A DNA stretch of 56,541 nucleotides from PALSA-1296 sp037143335 (GTDB taxonomy: Bacteria > Bacteroidota > Ignavibacteria > Palsa-1295), in contig JBAWZA010000019.1 in assembly GCA_037143335.1 (NCBI GenBank), forward strand, positions 1 through 56,541, written 5' to 3'. The notes under the pieces were generated by a model. That model worked only from the letters and a program-made list of their open reading frames with translations, ran no database searches and had not been told where the DNA came from. A program made the translations under genes and the position numbers. Shown here piece by piece: positions 26,374-35,388 of this stretch; position 1 is the stretch's first letter, and each line of letters opens with the position of its first letter.

Positions 26374-28116
26374 ATGCGAGAAAGCAGTCAGAAAGCGAAG
26401 CGGTTAGTCAGGTCCTATGTCAGAATAGGACTGATTGTGACAGTTTTGTTGGGAGCAGTTGCGTTCGCAGGTGTTGCATCTGGACAGGATCTTGAAAATA
26501 TCGGCGACCAAAAACCGGTATCCTTGGATGGCTCGATTACTTTTTCAGGTACAAAATACTCGGTCGCTGGTGCAAATCCTCGCAGACCGCCTACCTCATG
26601 GTCAATCGTTGGTAGTCCAACACTTGGTATTTACGGAATCACCTTCCCATTCACCTTTATTATTTCGGATCAAGAGTCGTCAACTCGACAACCGTTCGAT
26701 CAATTCGGTGTATCGCCGAGTTACAAGTGGCTCACTCTCCATGTAGGTTACCAATCTCTAACCTATAGCAAATATACGTTAGCAGGCATCACTTTTCTTG
26801 GTGGTGGGATTGACATTAATCCTTCGCCACTCAGACTTTCCGTGATGTACGGAAGATTTCAGCGTGCTGTCGAAGTTGATACTGCCCCGCCGACGAGTAC
26901 GTACTCGTATGCACAGCCAGCATATAAGCGAATGGGCTTAGCTGTGAAAGCAGGCTATGGCTCGGATGCAAGTTTCGTTGACTTTATTTATTTACACGCC
27001 AAGGACGACTCAGCATCTTTATTACGGAAACCTGATTCACTGAATATTTTTCCTACAGAGAACTCAGTTTTCGCACTGAATACTCATGTCAAAATAATTG
27101 ATGCTCTTGCTCTCGAAGGGGAAGTCTCCGCGAGCCTCTTGACGCGTGATGTTCGCTCGCAAAAATTAGATTCAACGAGTATTCCGAGCCTTGTCAGTTC
27201 TATTGTTGATGTGAAGTCTTCATCGAGTTTGCTCTTGGCAGCGAATGCTGGTATTGTACTCACGCTTCCACATTTCAGTACTCGGTTTAGTTACGAGCGC
27301 ATTGAACCGGATTACAACTCTCTTGGTGCATTTTATTTTACCTCAGATATTGAGAATTTCCTTGTTGCACCGAGCTTCGACCTCTTCGATAATAAATTCA
27401 GAGTCTCAGGGTCTGTTGGTATTCAAAATGATAACATACTCTCGACAAGAATTGCAAAAACTCAGCGAGTAATCGGATCCGGGAATATGAGTATCAATCC
27501 ATCGCAGGTATTTGGACTCGATTTGAATTATACGAACTACTCGACATCTCAGGGAGCTTCCAAATTGCCAGGCGATACTGGCCAGTATCTCGTACGCAAT
27601 GTTTCGCAATCCGCATCCGTGACACCTCGTTTGCTTTTCCTCTCATCAGAAACAAGTAATTCTTTTATTCTGTCGGTGTCGCAGCAGCAGTACACTGACT
27701 ATAATCTTTATACACAGGGATTCTCGAACTCTCTGACGACAACCGGTTCGTTCAACTACAGCTTATCACTGCTAAAGTCTGGTTTGAATACGGGCATATC
27801 ATTATTATATGCCACAACAAAGCAAGGCGCAACGAATATTGATCTTATTGGTGCGACCCTGAACGCTTCGAAGTCTCTCTTGGACAATACTTTATCGCTT
27901 GGCGGTTCGTTCGGTATCACAATAAGCAATGTTCGTCCGATAGCCTACACCTCGAACACCTTTAGCGAAAGCATCAATTGCAGTTACCGTATCCTCACTC
28001 ATGGTACTCTTTCTCTGAATATCTATGCGAACGAAACCACGAGTACTTCCGCAGGCTCTATCCCATTCACTGAAGTCACAGCAACGTTAAGCTACTCTCA
28101 TAATTTCTCGTTTTAG
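26374..28116 (+). CDS. Probable outer-membrane beta-barrel protein
   Basis: Protein of 580 residues from Met 26374, which gives a signal peptide ending GVASGQ. The GTG at 26308 would put 22 extra residues ahead and is rejected. The rest is a succession of amphipathic, Ser/Thr- and Tyr-rich strands, and the chain ends in YSHNFSF with a terminal Phe, as outer-membrane barrels do. No conserved domain is recognised. It is not a TolC-like channel, since no coiled-coil helices are seen. The next gene, 58 bases away, is also an outer-membrane candidate, so the two may be one operon. Confidence 0.65.
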   Translation: MRESSQKAKRLVRSYVRIGLIVTVLLGAVAFAGVASGQDLENIGDQKPVSLDGSITFSGTKYSVAGANPRRPPTSWSIVGSPTLGIYGITFPFTFIISDQESSTRQPFDQFGVSPSYKWLTLHVGYQSLTYSKYTLAGITFLGGGIDINPSPLRLSVMYGRFQRAVEVDTAPPTSTYSYAQPAYKRMGLAVKAGYGSDASFVDFIYLHAKDDSASLLRKPDSLNIFPTENSVFALNTHVKIIDALALEGEVSASLLTRDVRSQKLDSTSIPSLVSSIVDVKSSSSLLLAANAGIVLTLPHFSTRFSYERIEPDYNSLGAFYFTSDIENFLVAPSFDLFDNKFRVSGSVGIQNDNILSTRIAKTQRVIGSGNMSINPSQVFGLDLNYTNYSTSQGASKLPGDTGQYLVRNVSQSASVTPRLLFLSSETSNSFILSVSQQQYTDYNLYTQGFSNSLTTTGSFNYSLSLLKSGLNTGISLLYATTKQGATNIDLIGATLNASKSLLDNTLSLGGSFGITISNVRPIAYTSNTFSESINCSYRILTHGTLSLNIYANETTSTSAGSIPFTEVTATLSYSHNFSF

Positions 28117-28174
28117 TTTCAAATTATTTAGTGTGCAATTAATGTTGACCTAACACCAACTGCTATCATCGAGA

Positions 28175-29086
28175 ATGAAAGCAACACTTTCGTTACTAAT
28201 AGTGCTTCTACTGCTCTGTGACTCACGTATTAGTGTCGCCGGCCCATTCATTCCTTCGCGGTGCGTGATCTATGCTCCACAATTTCGTCAGCTAACAGAT
28301 ACAGCGAAGGGGACGCTCTTTCTTCGTCAGCAGGGGATTTGGGGTGATCTCTCCAAAGGATTCAACTCCGCTGGTGACCGCTTTTATTGGAGTATTTCGA
28401 CAGGTGGGTTAATCCAATTTGTTGAGTGGGAAAATGCGATGCTCTACTTGGTGGGTGATTATGAAATGGCTGCTGATCAGCACAGCGATATTTACTTTCA
28501 CCCGCGAGGAATTTTTTGGACTGAGGGTGTGATGTTTGGTACTAAAATTGGAAACACAGAATTTCATACAGGTTACATAAACCGATGTCATCACGACATA
28601 GACAACTTGGAGAACAATATAGTCGGTGCCGGAGAGCAACGAACGTTGATTTATAGCTCACTTCTTGCAAGGTCGCTTTGGCGAGATGTGACTGTAGCTG
28701 GTATTCGTTCAGATCTCGCTGCACAATTCGATTACTACGTTTTCAAACAGGACTACCTCACACCTGTCCCGAAAGAATTACCTAAGACAGATGCAGAACG
28801 CATCATCGCCTCAATATCAGGGTCAGCAAAATTTGATTTAGTTCACATCGGTGATGCGGTCGGATACGCACGATTGAATGGCGAGGTTACAGCATTTAAT
28901 AGATTCGAGACCTCAACCGTTGATGGCCGCGTGGAAATAGGGATACAATTTTTTGGGGAGGCATCAGCGATGAATGTCTATTTGGGATTTGAATCGCTCC
29001 AAGATGATTTTAGCAGACCTATACCAATGAATTCACACTTCGTCTATCTTGGGTTTCGATTTCTCGGAAGAAATATCGCGTTGTGA
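28175..29086 (+). CDS. Secreted or outer-membrane protein, DUF1207-like
   Basis: A 303-residue protein with a signal peptide (about 1-22, ending SVAG). The mature part has alternating beta strands with many aromatic residues, and ends in HFVYLGFRFLGRN. It has the general look of DUF1207-type outer-membrane proteins of unknown function, but the resemblance is weak and no motif is decisive. It contains HTGYINRCHHDIDN, a His/Cys-rich run at about residues 129-142. Whether that run binds metal is not known. It follows the barrel gene at 26374. Confidence 0.45.
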   Translation: MKATLSLLIVLLLLCDSRISVAGPFIPSRCVIYAPQFRQLTDTAKGTLFLRQQGIWGDLSKGFNSAGDRFYWSISTGGLIQFVEWENAMLYLVGDYEMAADQHSDIYFHPRGIFWTEGVMFGTKIGNTEFHTGYINRCHHDIDNLENNIVGAGEQRTLIYSSLLARSLWRDVTVAGIRSDLAAQFDYYVFKQDYLTPVPKELPKTDAERIIASISGSAKFDLVHIGDAVGYARLNGEVTAFNRFETSTVDGRVEIGIQFFGEASAMNVYLGFESLQDDFSRPIPMNSHFVYLGFRFLGRNIAL

Positions 29087-29090
29087 GCAA

Positions 29091-29687
29091 TTACTTCGAC
29101 CATTCATTATAGAGTTTAACGAGGGGGTGGTGAACAACATTCGGAGTTGAGAGCGCAACCTTGAAATAAAAATTTCTCGCTGTTGCATCCCAAAAGATGA
29201 CGGGCATACTTGTTTCATCTCCGTACGAACCGTTTGATAGCTCAAACTGCCCGCTTGTAAAATACCCATCTTTGATTGTGTAATACATATAGGGTCCTTC
29301 GCCTTTGTAACGATAGAACCCGAGTTTTGCAATATCATCAAAGTCAAACTTCACTTCGCCCATAAGAACACCGTCTTGTAGGTAGAGACGCTTTTTGACG
29401 TTCTTGATCCCTTTCATGCTTTCTTCGAACTTGTGACCCTGGTAGTATTCGGTGATAAGTCCTTTATGGAAATCGTCGGTGGAGTTATCCTTCACGCTAT
29501 CGTCTGGCTCTGAGACAATATTCGTGAATGTTATTGTGCCAGAACCACTTTTGCCATCTTCATTGACGATGAGCCTGGTTTCTCTGTGATCTGCTGTTAA
29601 GCAGCCACTGAGAATTGCCATGAATACGACGGCTAGGGTGGCGGTAACTGTGTGCCGAGAGAAAAATGGGCTATTTCGTTTTATCAT
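29091..29687 (-). CDS. Unknown lipoprotein
   Basis: A predicted lipoprotein of 198 residues. From Met 29687 a hydrophobic N-terminus runs into the lipobox LSGC. An upstream in-frame Met (29735) would add 16 residues ahead of the basic start of the signal peptide and is less likely. The mature part begins with a Ser/Asp-rich linker, then about 130 residues of mixed beta structure with DGVLMGEVKFDFDDIAKLGF. No family is recognised. It is convergent with the gene at 28175 and divergent from hemB. Confidence 0.65.
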   Translation of the reverse strand: MIKRNSPFFSRHTVTATLAVVFMAILSGCLTADHRETRLIVNEDGKSGSGTITFTNIVSEPDDSVKDNSTDDFHKGLITEYYQGHKFEESMKGIKNVKKRLYLQDGVLMGEVKFDFDDIAKLGFYRYKGEGPYMYYTIKDGYFTSGQFELSNGSYGDETSMPVIFWDATARNFYFKVALSTPNVVHHPLVKLYNEWSK

Positions 29688-29785
29688 TACATGCGAAAAT
29701 ACAAAAAAGCCTTCCATAGTTCCAATGCAACGCATGAGGAGTGAAGATATGTTTGCAATCTACCATTTTATCGCTATTTAACGCA

Positions 29786-30796
29786 ATGAATTTTTCATCT
29801 GATTTCTCGATACAAAGTGACTCACGGACAAGACGTACACGGATGAATGAACCGATCAGGAGGCTCGTCCGGGAAAATCATCTCCAAGCCTCCAACTTCA
29901 TTTTGCCACTATTTGTCTGCGACAAGTCTGCTACGTTTAAGCATGAAATAGCTTCGATGCCGGGAGTATATCAACTTGGACTTGATAATCTCTTACAAAA
30001 ATGTGAACGCGCACTTGAAGAGGAAATCGGGGGTGTTATTCTTTTTGGAGTTACAGATAACAAAGATGAGACTGGTTCTTCGGCTCATGATGAATATGGA
30101 ATAATCCAACACTCGCTCCGCGAGATCAAGAAGCGATTTCCAGAACTGCTCGTAGCCACCGATGTGTGTCTGTGTGAATACACATCGCATGGGCATTGTG
30201 GCATTATCAAAGAAGACGGTGAAGGCAGATACGAAATTGCAAACGACGATACCGTTAATGAATTAGTTGCCGAGGCACTTTCACACGCAGCGGCTGGAGC
30301 TGATCTTATTGCTCCAAGTGATATGATGGATGGACGAATCGGCGCAATCCGTGATGCATTCGATGACAATGGTTTTGAAAATCTTCCGATCATGAGTTAT
30401 TCTGCAAAGTATGCCTCGGGTTTTTATGGACCGTTCCGTGAAGCGGCGGGAAGTAACCCGAGTTTTGGTGACCGTCGCTCGCATCAATTAGACGTAGCAA
30501 ATTCTGACGAAGCATTGCGTGTGATGGAGCGCGACATCCGTGAAGGCGCTGATATTATTATGATTAAGCCGGCATCGGGTTTCTTAGATATTGTCCAGCG
30601 CGCAAAGGATGAATTCACGGTGCCGATTGCTGCATATCAGGTGAGTGGCGAGTACTCAATGATTAAAGCTGCCGCAGCAAATGGATGGATTGACGAAAAA
30701 CGAGTGATGATGGAATCATTGCTTTCGATAAAGAGAGCAGGAGCCTCAATCATACTTACATATTTTGCATTGGATGCAGCTCGTCAACTCAAGTAG
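29786..30796 (+). CDS. hemB: Porphobilinogen synthase (delta-aminolevulinic acid dehydratase)
   Basis: This enzyme joins two 5-aminolevulinate molecules into porphobilinogen in heme synthesis. From Met 29786 it has 336 residues, with the usual RTRRTR N-terminal arm before IRRLVRENHL. The active-site zinc ligands are present as three Cys, at 128, 130 and 138 (DVCLCEYTSHGHCG), so it belongs to the Zn-dependent class. The catalytic lysines lie in SYSAKYASGFYGPF (Lys 208) and MIKPASGF (Lys 261). Met 29843 would remove the arm and is not chosen. hemL lies about 2.8 kb downstream on the same strand. Confidence 0.95.
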   Translation: MNFSSDFSIQSDSRTRRTRMNEPIRRLVRENHLQASNFILPLFVCDKSATFKHEIASMPGVYQLGLDNLLQKCERALEEEIGGVILFGVTDNKDETGSSAHDEYGIIQHSLREIKKRFPELLVATDVCLCEYTSHGHCGIIKEDGEGRYEIANDDTVNELVAEALSHAAAGADLIAPSDMMDGRIGAIRDAFDDNGFENLPIMSYSAKYASGFYGPFREAAGSNPSFGDRRSHQLDVANSDEALRVMERDIREGADIIMIKPASGFLDIVQRAKDEFTVPIAAYQVSGEYSMIKAAAANGWIDEKRVMMESLLSIKRAGASIILTYFALDAARQLK

Positions 30797-30923
30797 TTAT
30801 TCACAGAAAATGCAAGAGTTAGTGTGATAATTATTTAGCATTTTGTTGATAAAAATGACGTCCTATTTCTATCATTTTTTTGCATGATATTGTTGTAAGA
30901 GCACGAATTCAGTTAATGATTTC

Positions 30924-32006
30924 ATGCCGCCAGCAGCAAAGAAAAAGAGTCTATCAAAAAATATTGCTTCGACAAAAAAACGAACTGCTGTTTCGAAGCG
31001 AACCGTCGCCCTAAAACAAAAATCTCCCCTACAAAATCAGAAAGCGAAAAAGAATCGGACAATACTTTCCACTATGCTTGGCATCGTTCTTCTGAGTGGA
31101 GCAGGATTTGGGATAAGTGAAATTACCTACTACCAGAGACACGTTGATACTGATGATGCGCATATTGATGCTGAGATAAGTCCCGTGATAGCTCGGATTG
31201 GTGGTTATGTTGAGCGGGTGGGGTTTACTGACAATCAACGGGTACGCCAAGGTGATACACTTATCGTTCTTGATGGTAGAGACTATAAAGTAAAGTTAGA
31301 ACAAGCTGAAGCATCACTGGCATCCTCAGGTTCAACAGTGAAAGTTTCGGAGTCGAACATTATGGGAGCCGAGGCAGCAATTGGTGCAGCGATGGCAGAT
31401 GTAGAAGCAGCGAAGGCTCAGCTTCGCTTAGCAAGTTCGCGTGATGAACGTGAGGCTTCAGAGAGACATCTTGCGGCGATGCAAGCACGACTTAGAGTTG
31501 CACAAAAACAAGCAGATACTCATCGTGAGCAGCTTAAAGTTGCGTTCGCGTCGCAGGATATGAAAAAAGCCGACATTGATTACGCACGGCTTCAGTATTC
31601 CTACACAATAATTACTGCCCCAGTCTCAGGCATTGTATCGAAGCGATTAGTCCAACCCGGCGAATATATCCAACCTGGGCAATCACTTTTTTCGATTGTG
31701 AATGATACCAGCATTTTTGTGACTGCAAATTTTAAGGAGACTCAGATCGAACGGATGCGCAGTGGTCAGCGCGTTGAGTTAAAGATTGACGCATATCCCG
31801 ATTCGGAGTTTGAAGGGGAAGTCGGAAGTTTTTCGCCCGCTACCGGTTCGGCATTCTCGCTTTTACAATCTGACAATGCTACAGGTAACTTTGTCAAAGT
31901 AGTGCAACGTGTTCCAGTGAAAATTCCAATTGTTGGAAATGCCGGCGCAAAACGTCTTCTCAAACCTGGTATGAATGTTCGGGCGATTGTTACACTCGAT
32001 CGGTAA
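30924..32006 (+). CDS. EmrA/HlyD-type membrane fusion protein
   Basis: Periplasmic adaptor of 360 residues for an efflux pump. A very basic N-terminal tail (about 1-45, Lys-rich) precedes one transmembrane helix (about 47-66). The barrel-sandwich (lipoyl-like) region begins YYQRHVDTDDAHIDAE and resumes at FTDNQRVRQGDTLIVLDG. Between the halves is an Ala-rich coiled-coil hairpin (about 125-225). The run IITAPVSGIVSKRLVQPGEY follows it. The downstream MFS transporter starts 13 bases later. No TolC-type outer-membrane channel is encoded nearby. Confidence 0.9.
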   Translation: MPPAAKKKSLSKNIASTKKRTAVSKRTVALKQKSPLQNQKAKKNRTILSTMLGIVLLSGAGFGISEITYYQRHVDTDDAHIDAEISPVIARIGGYVERVGFTDNQRVRQGDTLIVLDGRDYKVKLEQAEASLASSGSTVKVSESNIMGAEAAIGAAMADVEAAKAQLRLASSRDEREASERHLAAMQARLRVAQKQADTHREQLKVAFASQDMKKADIDYARLQYSYTIITAPVSGIVSKRLVQPGEYIQPGQSLFSIVNDTSIFVTANFKETQIERMRSGQRVELKIDAYPDSEFEGEVGSFSPATGSAFSLLQSDNATGNFVKVVQRVPVKIPIVGNAGAKRLLKPGMNVRAIVTLDR

Positions 32007-32019
32007 CGGGTGATGCAAC

Positions 32020-33552
32020 ATGGCTGAAACAGGCGTACGAAAGTGGCTCATCACATTTACCGTAATTACGGCGGCGACTCTTGAACTTGTTGATACGACA
32101 ATTGTCAATGTTTCACTACCGCAGATCATGGGCAATCTCGGTGCGACACTCGAGGACATCGGGTGGTTAGTCACCAGTTATGCAGTCGCGAATGTCATCA
32201 TTCTCCCGATGTCGGGTTGGTTAGGTTCTCAGTTTGGAAGGAAGAATTATTTTCTTACGTCGATAATTATTTTCACCCTTGCATCACTTCTGTGTGGGAG
32301 TGCAACAACGTTAACCCAACTCATTATCTACCGAGTTATCCAAGGTCTTGCCGGCGGTGGACTTCTCTCAACGTGTCAAGCAATTCTTCTAGAAACGTGG
32401 CCCAGAGAAGAAATCGGAATGGCGACAGCACTCTTCGGTTTAGGTGCCGTGGTCGGTCCAACGATTGGTCCAACCATAGGCGGATATATTACCGATCATC
32501 TGTCCTGGCCTTGGATATTTTATGTAAATATCCCAGTCGGAATTCTATCGGCACTTTGTGTTATGTATTTCGTGAAAGGTCATAGACATGCCAATCCAAT
32601 GAAGGTGGATTGGGTAGGAATTGTATTACTAATTATCACCATCGGAAGCTTACAAATATTTTTGGAGAAAGGAAATTCTGAAGGTTGGTTTGATGCGACA
32701 TATATCGAGGTACTCGCATTTGTTGTGTTGGTTGGTGCAATTCTTTTTATTTGGCGCGAGACCACGATTGATTATCCGGTTGTTAATTTTAAAATACTCC
32801 GTCATCGAAGTTTTCGGTTGGGGATCGTTACTTCATTCGCTTTCGGATTTGGACTTTATAGTTCTACTTTTGTGCTGCCAATTTTTTGTCAGAACCTCCT
32901 GGGGTTCAGCGCGCAACAAACTGGGATGATAATCATGTATGGCGGCATCGCTACGATTTCTATCCTACCATTTGTCGGCATGGCACTTCGGCGTGGTATA
33001 CATGCACAGATTATTTGTTTGGGAGGAATGATTCTCTTTTTGGTGTTTACACAATTACTTTCACGCTTCACACTTTCAGCAGGTTTAGATGATTTTCTCC
33101 TGCCTTTAATTGTTCGGGGTTTCGGACTGAGTTTACTATTTGTACCGATTACGACACTTGCACTTCAGGATGTACCGCACGAAGAATTAGGTCAGGCGAC
33201 AGGATTGAATAACATGATGCGCCAGCTCGGTGGCTCATTAGGTATTGCAATTATTACGACGATAGTGAGTTCGAGATTTGCGATTCATCAAGCCCGATTT
33301 GCTGAAAAAATAAGTTATGAGTCACCACAGTTTGTTTCAAGAATGAATGGTATGGTATCGGCTTTGACCGCTAAAGGCTATACCGTGGCTTCGGCAAAGC
33401 AGCTTGCACTAGAGTCTATCAAGGGTTCGGTAATCAAGCAATCGTATCTCATGACATACACTGATGCTTTCTGGATTGGCGGATTAATTTTCATGGTGGC
33501 GATTCCATTTATCTTTTTGCAACGATTCAAGAAAAGGGAAACTTCCAACTGA
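32020..33552 (+). CDS. EmrB/QacA-type (DHA2) MFS drug exporter
   Basis: Inner-membrane proton-coupled exporter of 510 residues with about 14 hydrophobic segments, as in the DHA2 family. The hallmark LDTTIVNVSLP-type motif reads LVDTTIVNVSLPQIM near the N-terminus. Motif A-like WLGSQFGRKN and motif C-like FGLGAVVGPTIGPTIGG are also visible. It is paired with the EmrA-like gene in front of it, as in emrAB operons. The substrate is unknown. Because the pair sits between hemB and hemL, a porphyrin or heme-pathway substrate is a possibility, but this is inference from position only. Confidence 0.9.
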   Translation: MAETGVRKWLITFTVITAATLELVDTTIVNVSLPQIMGNLGATLEDIGWLVTSYAVANVIILPMSGWLGSQFGRKNYFLTSIIIFTLASLLCGSATTLTQLIIYRVIQGLAGGGLLSTCQAILLETWPREEIGMATALFGLGAVVGPTIGPTIGGYITDHLSWPWIFYVNIPVGILSALCVMYFVKGHRHANPMKVDWVGIVLLIITIGSLQIFLEKGNSEGWFDATYIEVLAFVVLVGAILFIWRETTIDYPVVNFKILRHRSFRLGIVTSFAFGFGLYSSTFVLPIFCQNLLGFSAQQTGMIIMYGGIATISILPFVGMALRRGIHAQIICLGGMILFLVFTQLLSRFTLSAGLDDFLLPLIVRGFGLSLLFVPITTLALQDVPHEELGQATGLNNMMRQLGGSLGIAIITTIVSSRFAIHQARFAEKISYESPQFVSRMNGMVSALTAKGYTVASAKQLALESIKGSVIKQSYLMTYTDAFWIGGLIFMVAIPFIFLQRFKKRETSN

Positions 33553-33601
33553 TCTGCGCAGTGTTTAATTTGAGGTCGCAATATTTCGCAATGATACATT
33601 T

Positions 33602-34891
33602 ATGAGCTTAGAAAAAAGTATAGAATTATTTAAGCGCGCACAGCATGTGATTCCAGGTGGAGTTAATTCTCCCGTTCGAGCATTTCGCGGAGTTGGCGGC
33701 AATCCTATTTTTATGTCCAAAGCTTCTGGAGCATATCTGTGGGATGCTGATGGAAATAAATACATTGATTACGTCGGTTCATGGGGACCGTTCATATTAG
33801 GCCACTCGCATCCAGCCGTCATTGATGCCTTGATTGAGCAAGTTCACCTTGCAACAAGTTTTGGCACGCCGACTGATAAGGAGATTGAACTCGCAGAATT
33901 AATTTCGCAGTTAATGCCATCAATCGAGATGGTTCGAATGGTGAACTCTGGCACTGAAGCTACTATGTCGGCAATTCGTTTGGCGCGTGCATATACGAAG
34001 CGTGATAAAATAATCAAATTCATTGGTTGCTATCATGGTCACGGTGATTCATTCTTGATAAAAGCAGGGAGCGGCGTGCTCACGCTCGGATCACCTGATT
34101 CCCCTGGTGTTACGAAAGGGACAGCTGCTGATACTCTGAACGCGCGCTACAATGATGTAGAGAGTATAGAGGGATTAGTGCAAGCAAACTCGGGTGAAGT
34201 TGCTGCGATAATCGTCGAGCCAGTTGCTGGTAATATGGGCGTCGTACCACCTTCACCGCAATTCTTATCTGCATTGAGAAAAATTTGTGATCGCGAAAAC
34301 ATTGTTCTCATTTTCGACGAAGTCATGACTGGTTTCCGTGTTGCGCTTGGTGGTGCGCAAGGACTCTACGGTGTCACACCTGATCTAACGACGCTCGGTA
34401 AAATCATCGGTGGGGGATTACCTGTTGGAGCATACGGTGGCAAGCGTGAGATTATGTCACTGATATCGCCATCGGGACCGGTCTATCAAGCAGGTACACT
34501 CAGTGGAAACCCATTAGCAATGGCGGCAGGAATCGCGACTCTGAAATTACTGCGCGACGACAACCCATATCCGAAGCTCGAAGCAGGAGCGATGTCAATG
34601 GAGGTGCAGTTAAATAATTTCATCGCAGAGTCAGATATCTCCGCCACAACAACGCGGGTTGGTTCGATGATGTGTCTCTTCTTTACTCGAAACGAAGTCA
34701 CCGATTTTGATTCAGCTAAAACATGCGATACATCAATGTACGCAAAGTATTTTCATTCAATGTTGGCTTCGGGAATATATCTTGCGCCTTCACAATTCGA
34801 GGCGATGTTCTTGAGTGTGGCTCATAGCGATGAGGATATTCAACAAACATTAGAAGCTAGTCACACTGCAATTGCGAGCCTCCGTGCTTAA
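33602..34891 (+). CDS. hemL: Glutamate-1-semialdehyde 2,1-aminomutase
   Basis: This enzyme converts glutamate-1-semialdehyde to 5-aminolevulinate, the C5 route into heme. The 429-residue length is normal. Family marks are RAQHVIPGGVNSPVRAFRGV at the N-terminus, FIGCYHGHGDSFL, and VEPVAGNMGV. The PLP-binding Lys 267 lies in TLGKIIGGGLPVGAYGG. It acts two steps before HemB. The start at 33602 has no clear Shine-Dalgarno sequence. CcmE' and CcmF genes follow in the same direction. Confidence 0.96.
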   Translation: MSLEKSIELFKRAQHVIPGGVNSPVRAFRGVGGNPIFMSKASGAYLWDADGNKYIDYVGSWGPFILGHSHPAVIDALIEQVHLATSFGTPTDKEIELAELISQLMPSIEMVRMVNSGTEATMSAIRLARAYTKRDKIIKFIGCYHGHGDSFLIKAGSGVLTLGSPDSPGVTKGTAADTLNARYNDVESIEGLVQANSGEVAAIIVEPVAGNMGVVPPSPQFLSALRKICDRENIVLIFDEVMTGFRVALGGAQGLYGVTPDLTTLGKIIGGGLPVGAYGGKREIMSLISPSGPVYQAGTLSGNPLAMAAGIATLKLLRDDNPYPKLEAGAMSMEVQLNNFIAESDISATTTRVGSMMCLFFTRNEVTDFDSAKTCDTSMYAKYFHSMLASGIYLAPSQFEAMFLSVAHSDEDIQQTLEASHTAIASLRA

Positions 34892-34939
34892 CCGAACCAC
34901 TTTTTATACCCTCCTGTTTAATCGTTACGTAAAACGATT

Positions 34940-35317
34940 ATGAAAACAAAGCACATTATCGCCCTTGCTGTAGCCCTCCTTTTCATAGGAGTTGCCGCAT
35001 TTGCTCTTATTGATAATAAGATTGACTACTCTGATTTTTACAATGCAAAAACTTCTGGCAAACGCGTGCAGGTATCTGGCGAGTGGCAGAAAGATCTTCC
35101 GACAAATTACGATGATAGGTCGCATGTTTTTACCTTCAGCATGAAAGACCACAAGGGCAATGTAATGCCCGTGAAGTATGTTGGCATTAAGCCGAATAAT
35201 TTTGAGATTGCTCCACAGGTTGTCTGCGTTGGAAAAGTGGAAGGCGGAGTATTTCAGGTATCGGATATTCAAACGAAATGTCCTTCACGCTATGAGGGCG
35301 TTACACCGAAATCCTAA
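34940..35317 (+). CDS. ccmE: Variant CcmE heme chaperone (CXXXY type)
   Basis: Membrane-anchored periplasmic heme chaperone of cytochrome c maturation System I, 125 residues. An N-terminal helix (about 5-24) precedes a small OB-fold domain with KRVQVSGEWQKDL, the run PVKYVGIKPNNFE and VCVGKVEGGVFQV. In ordinary CcmE the heme-binding residue is a His in an HXXXY motif. Here the equivalent run IQTKCPSRYEG has Cys 114 and Tyr 118, i.e. CXXXY. This variant is known from archaea and some bacteria. The gene lies 71 bases before ccmF, which supports the assignment. Confidence 0.88.
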   Translation: MKTKHIIALAVALLFIGVAAFALIDNKIDYSDFYNAKTSGKRVQVSGEWQKDLPTNYDDRSHVFTFSMKDHKGNVMPVKYVGIKPNNFEIAPQVVCVGKVEGGVFQVSDIQTKCPSRYEGVTPKS

Positions 35318-35388
35318 GCTAGTAGCATTCGCTTAGGGATTCTACAACGTTGTCTTCAGTAGTACGACAGATTTAAGGAACACACACT

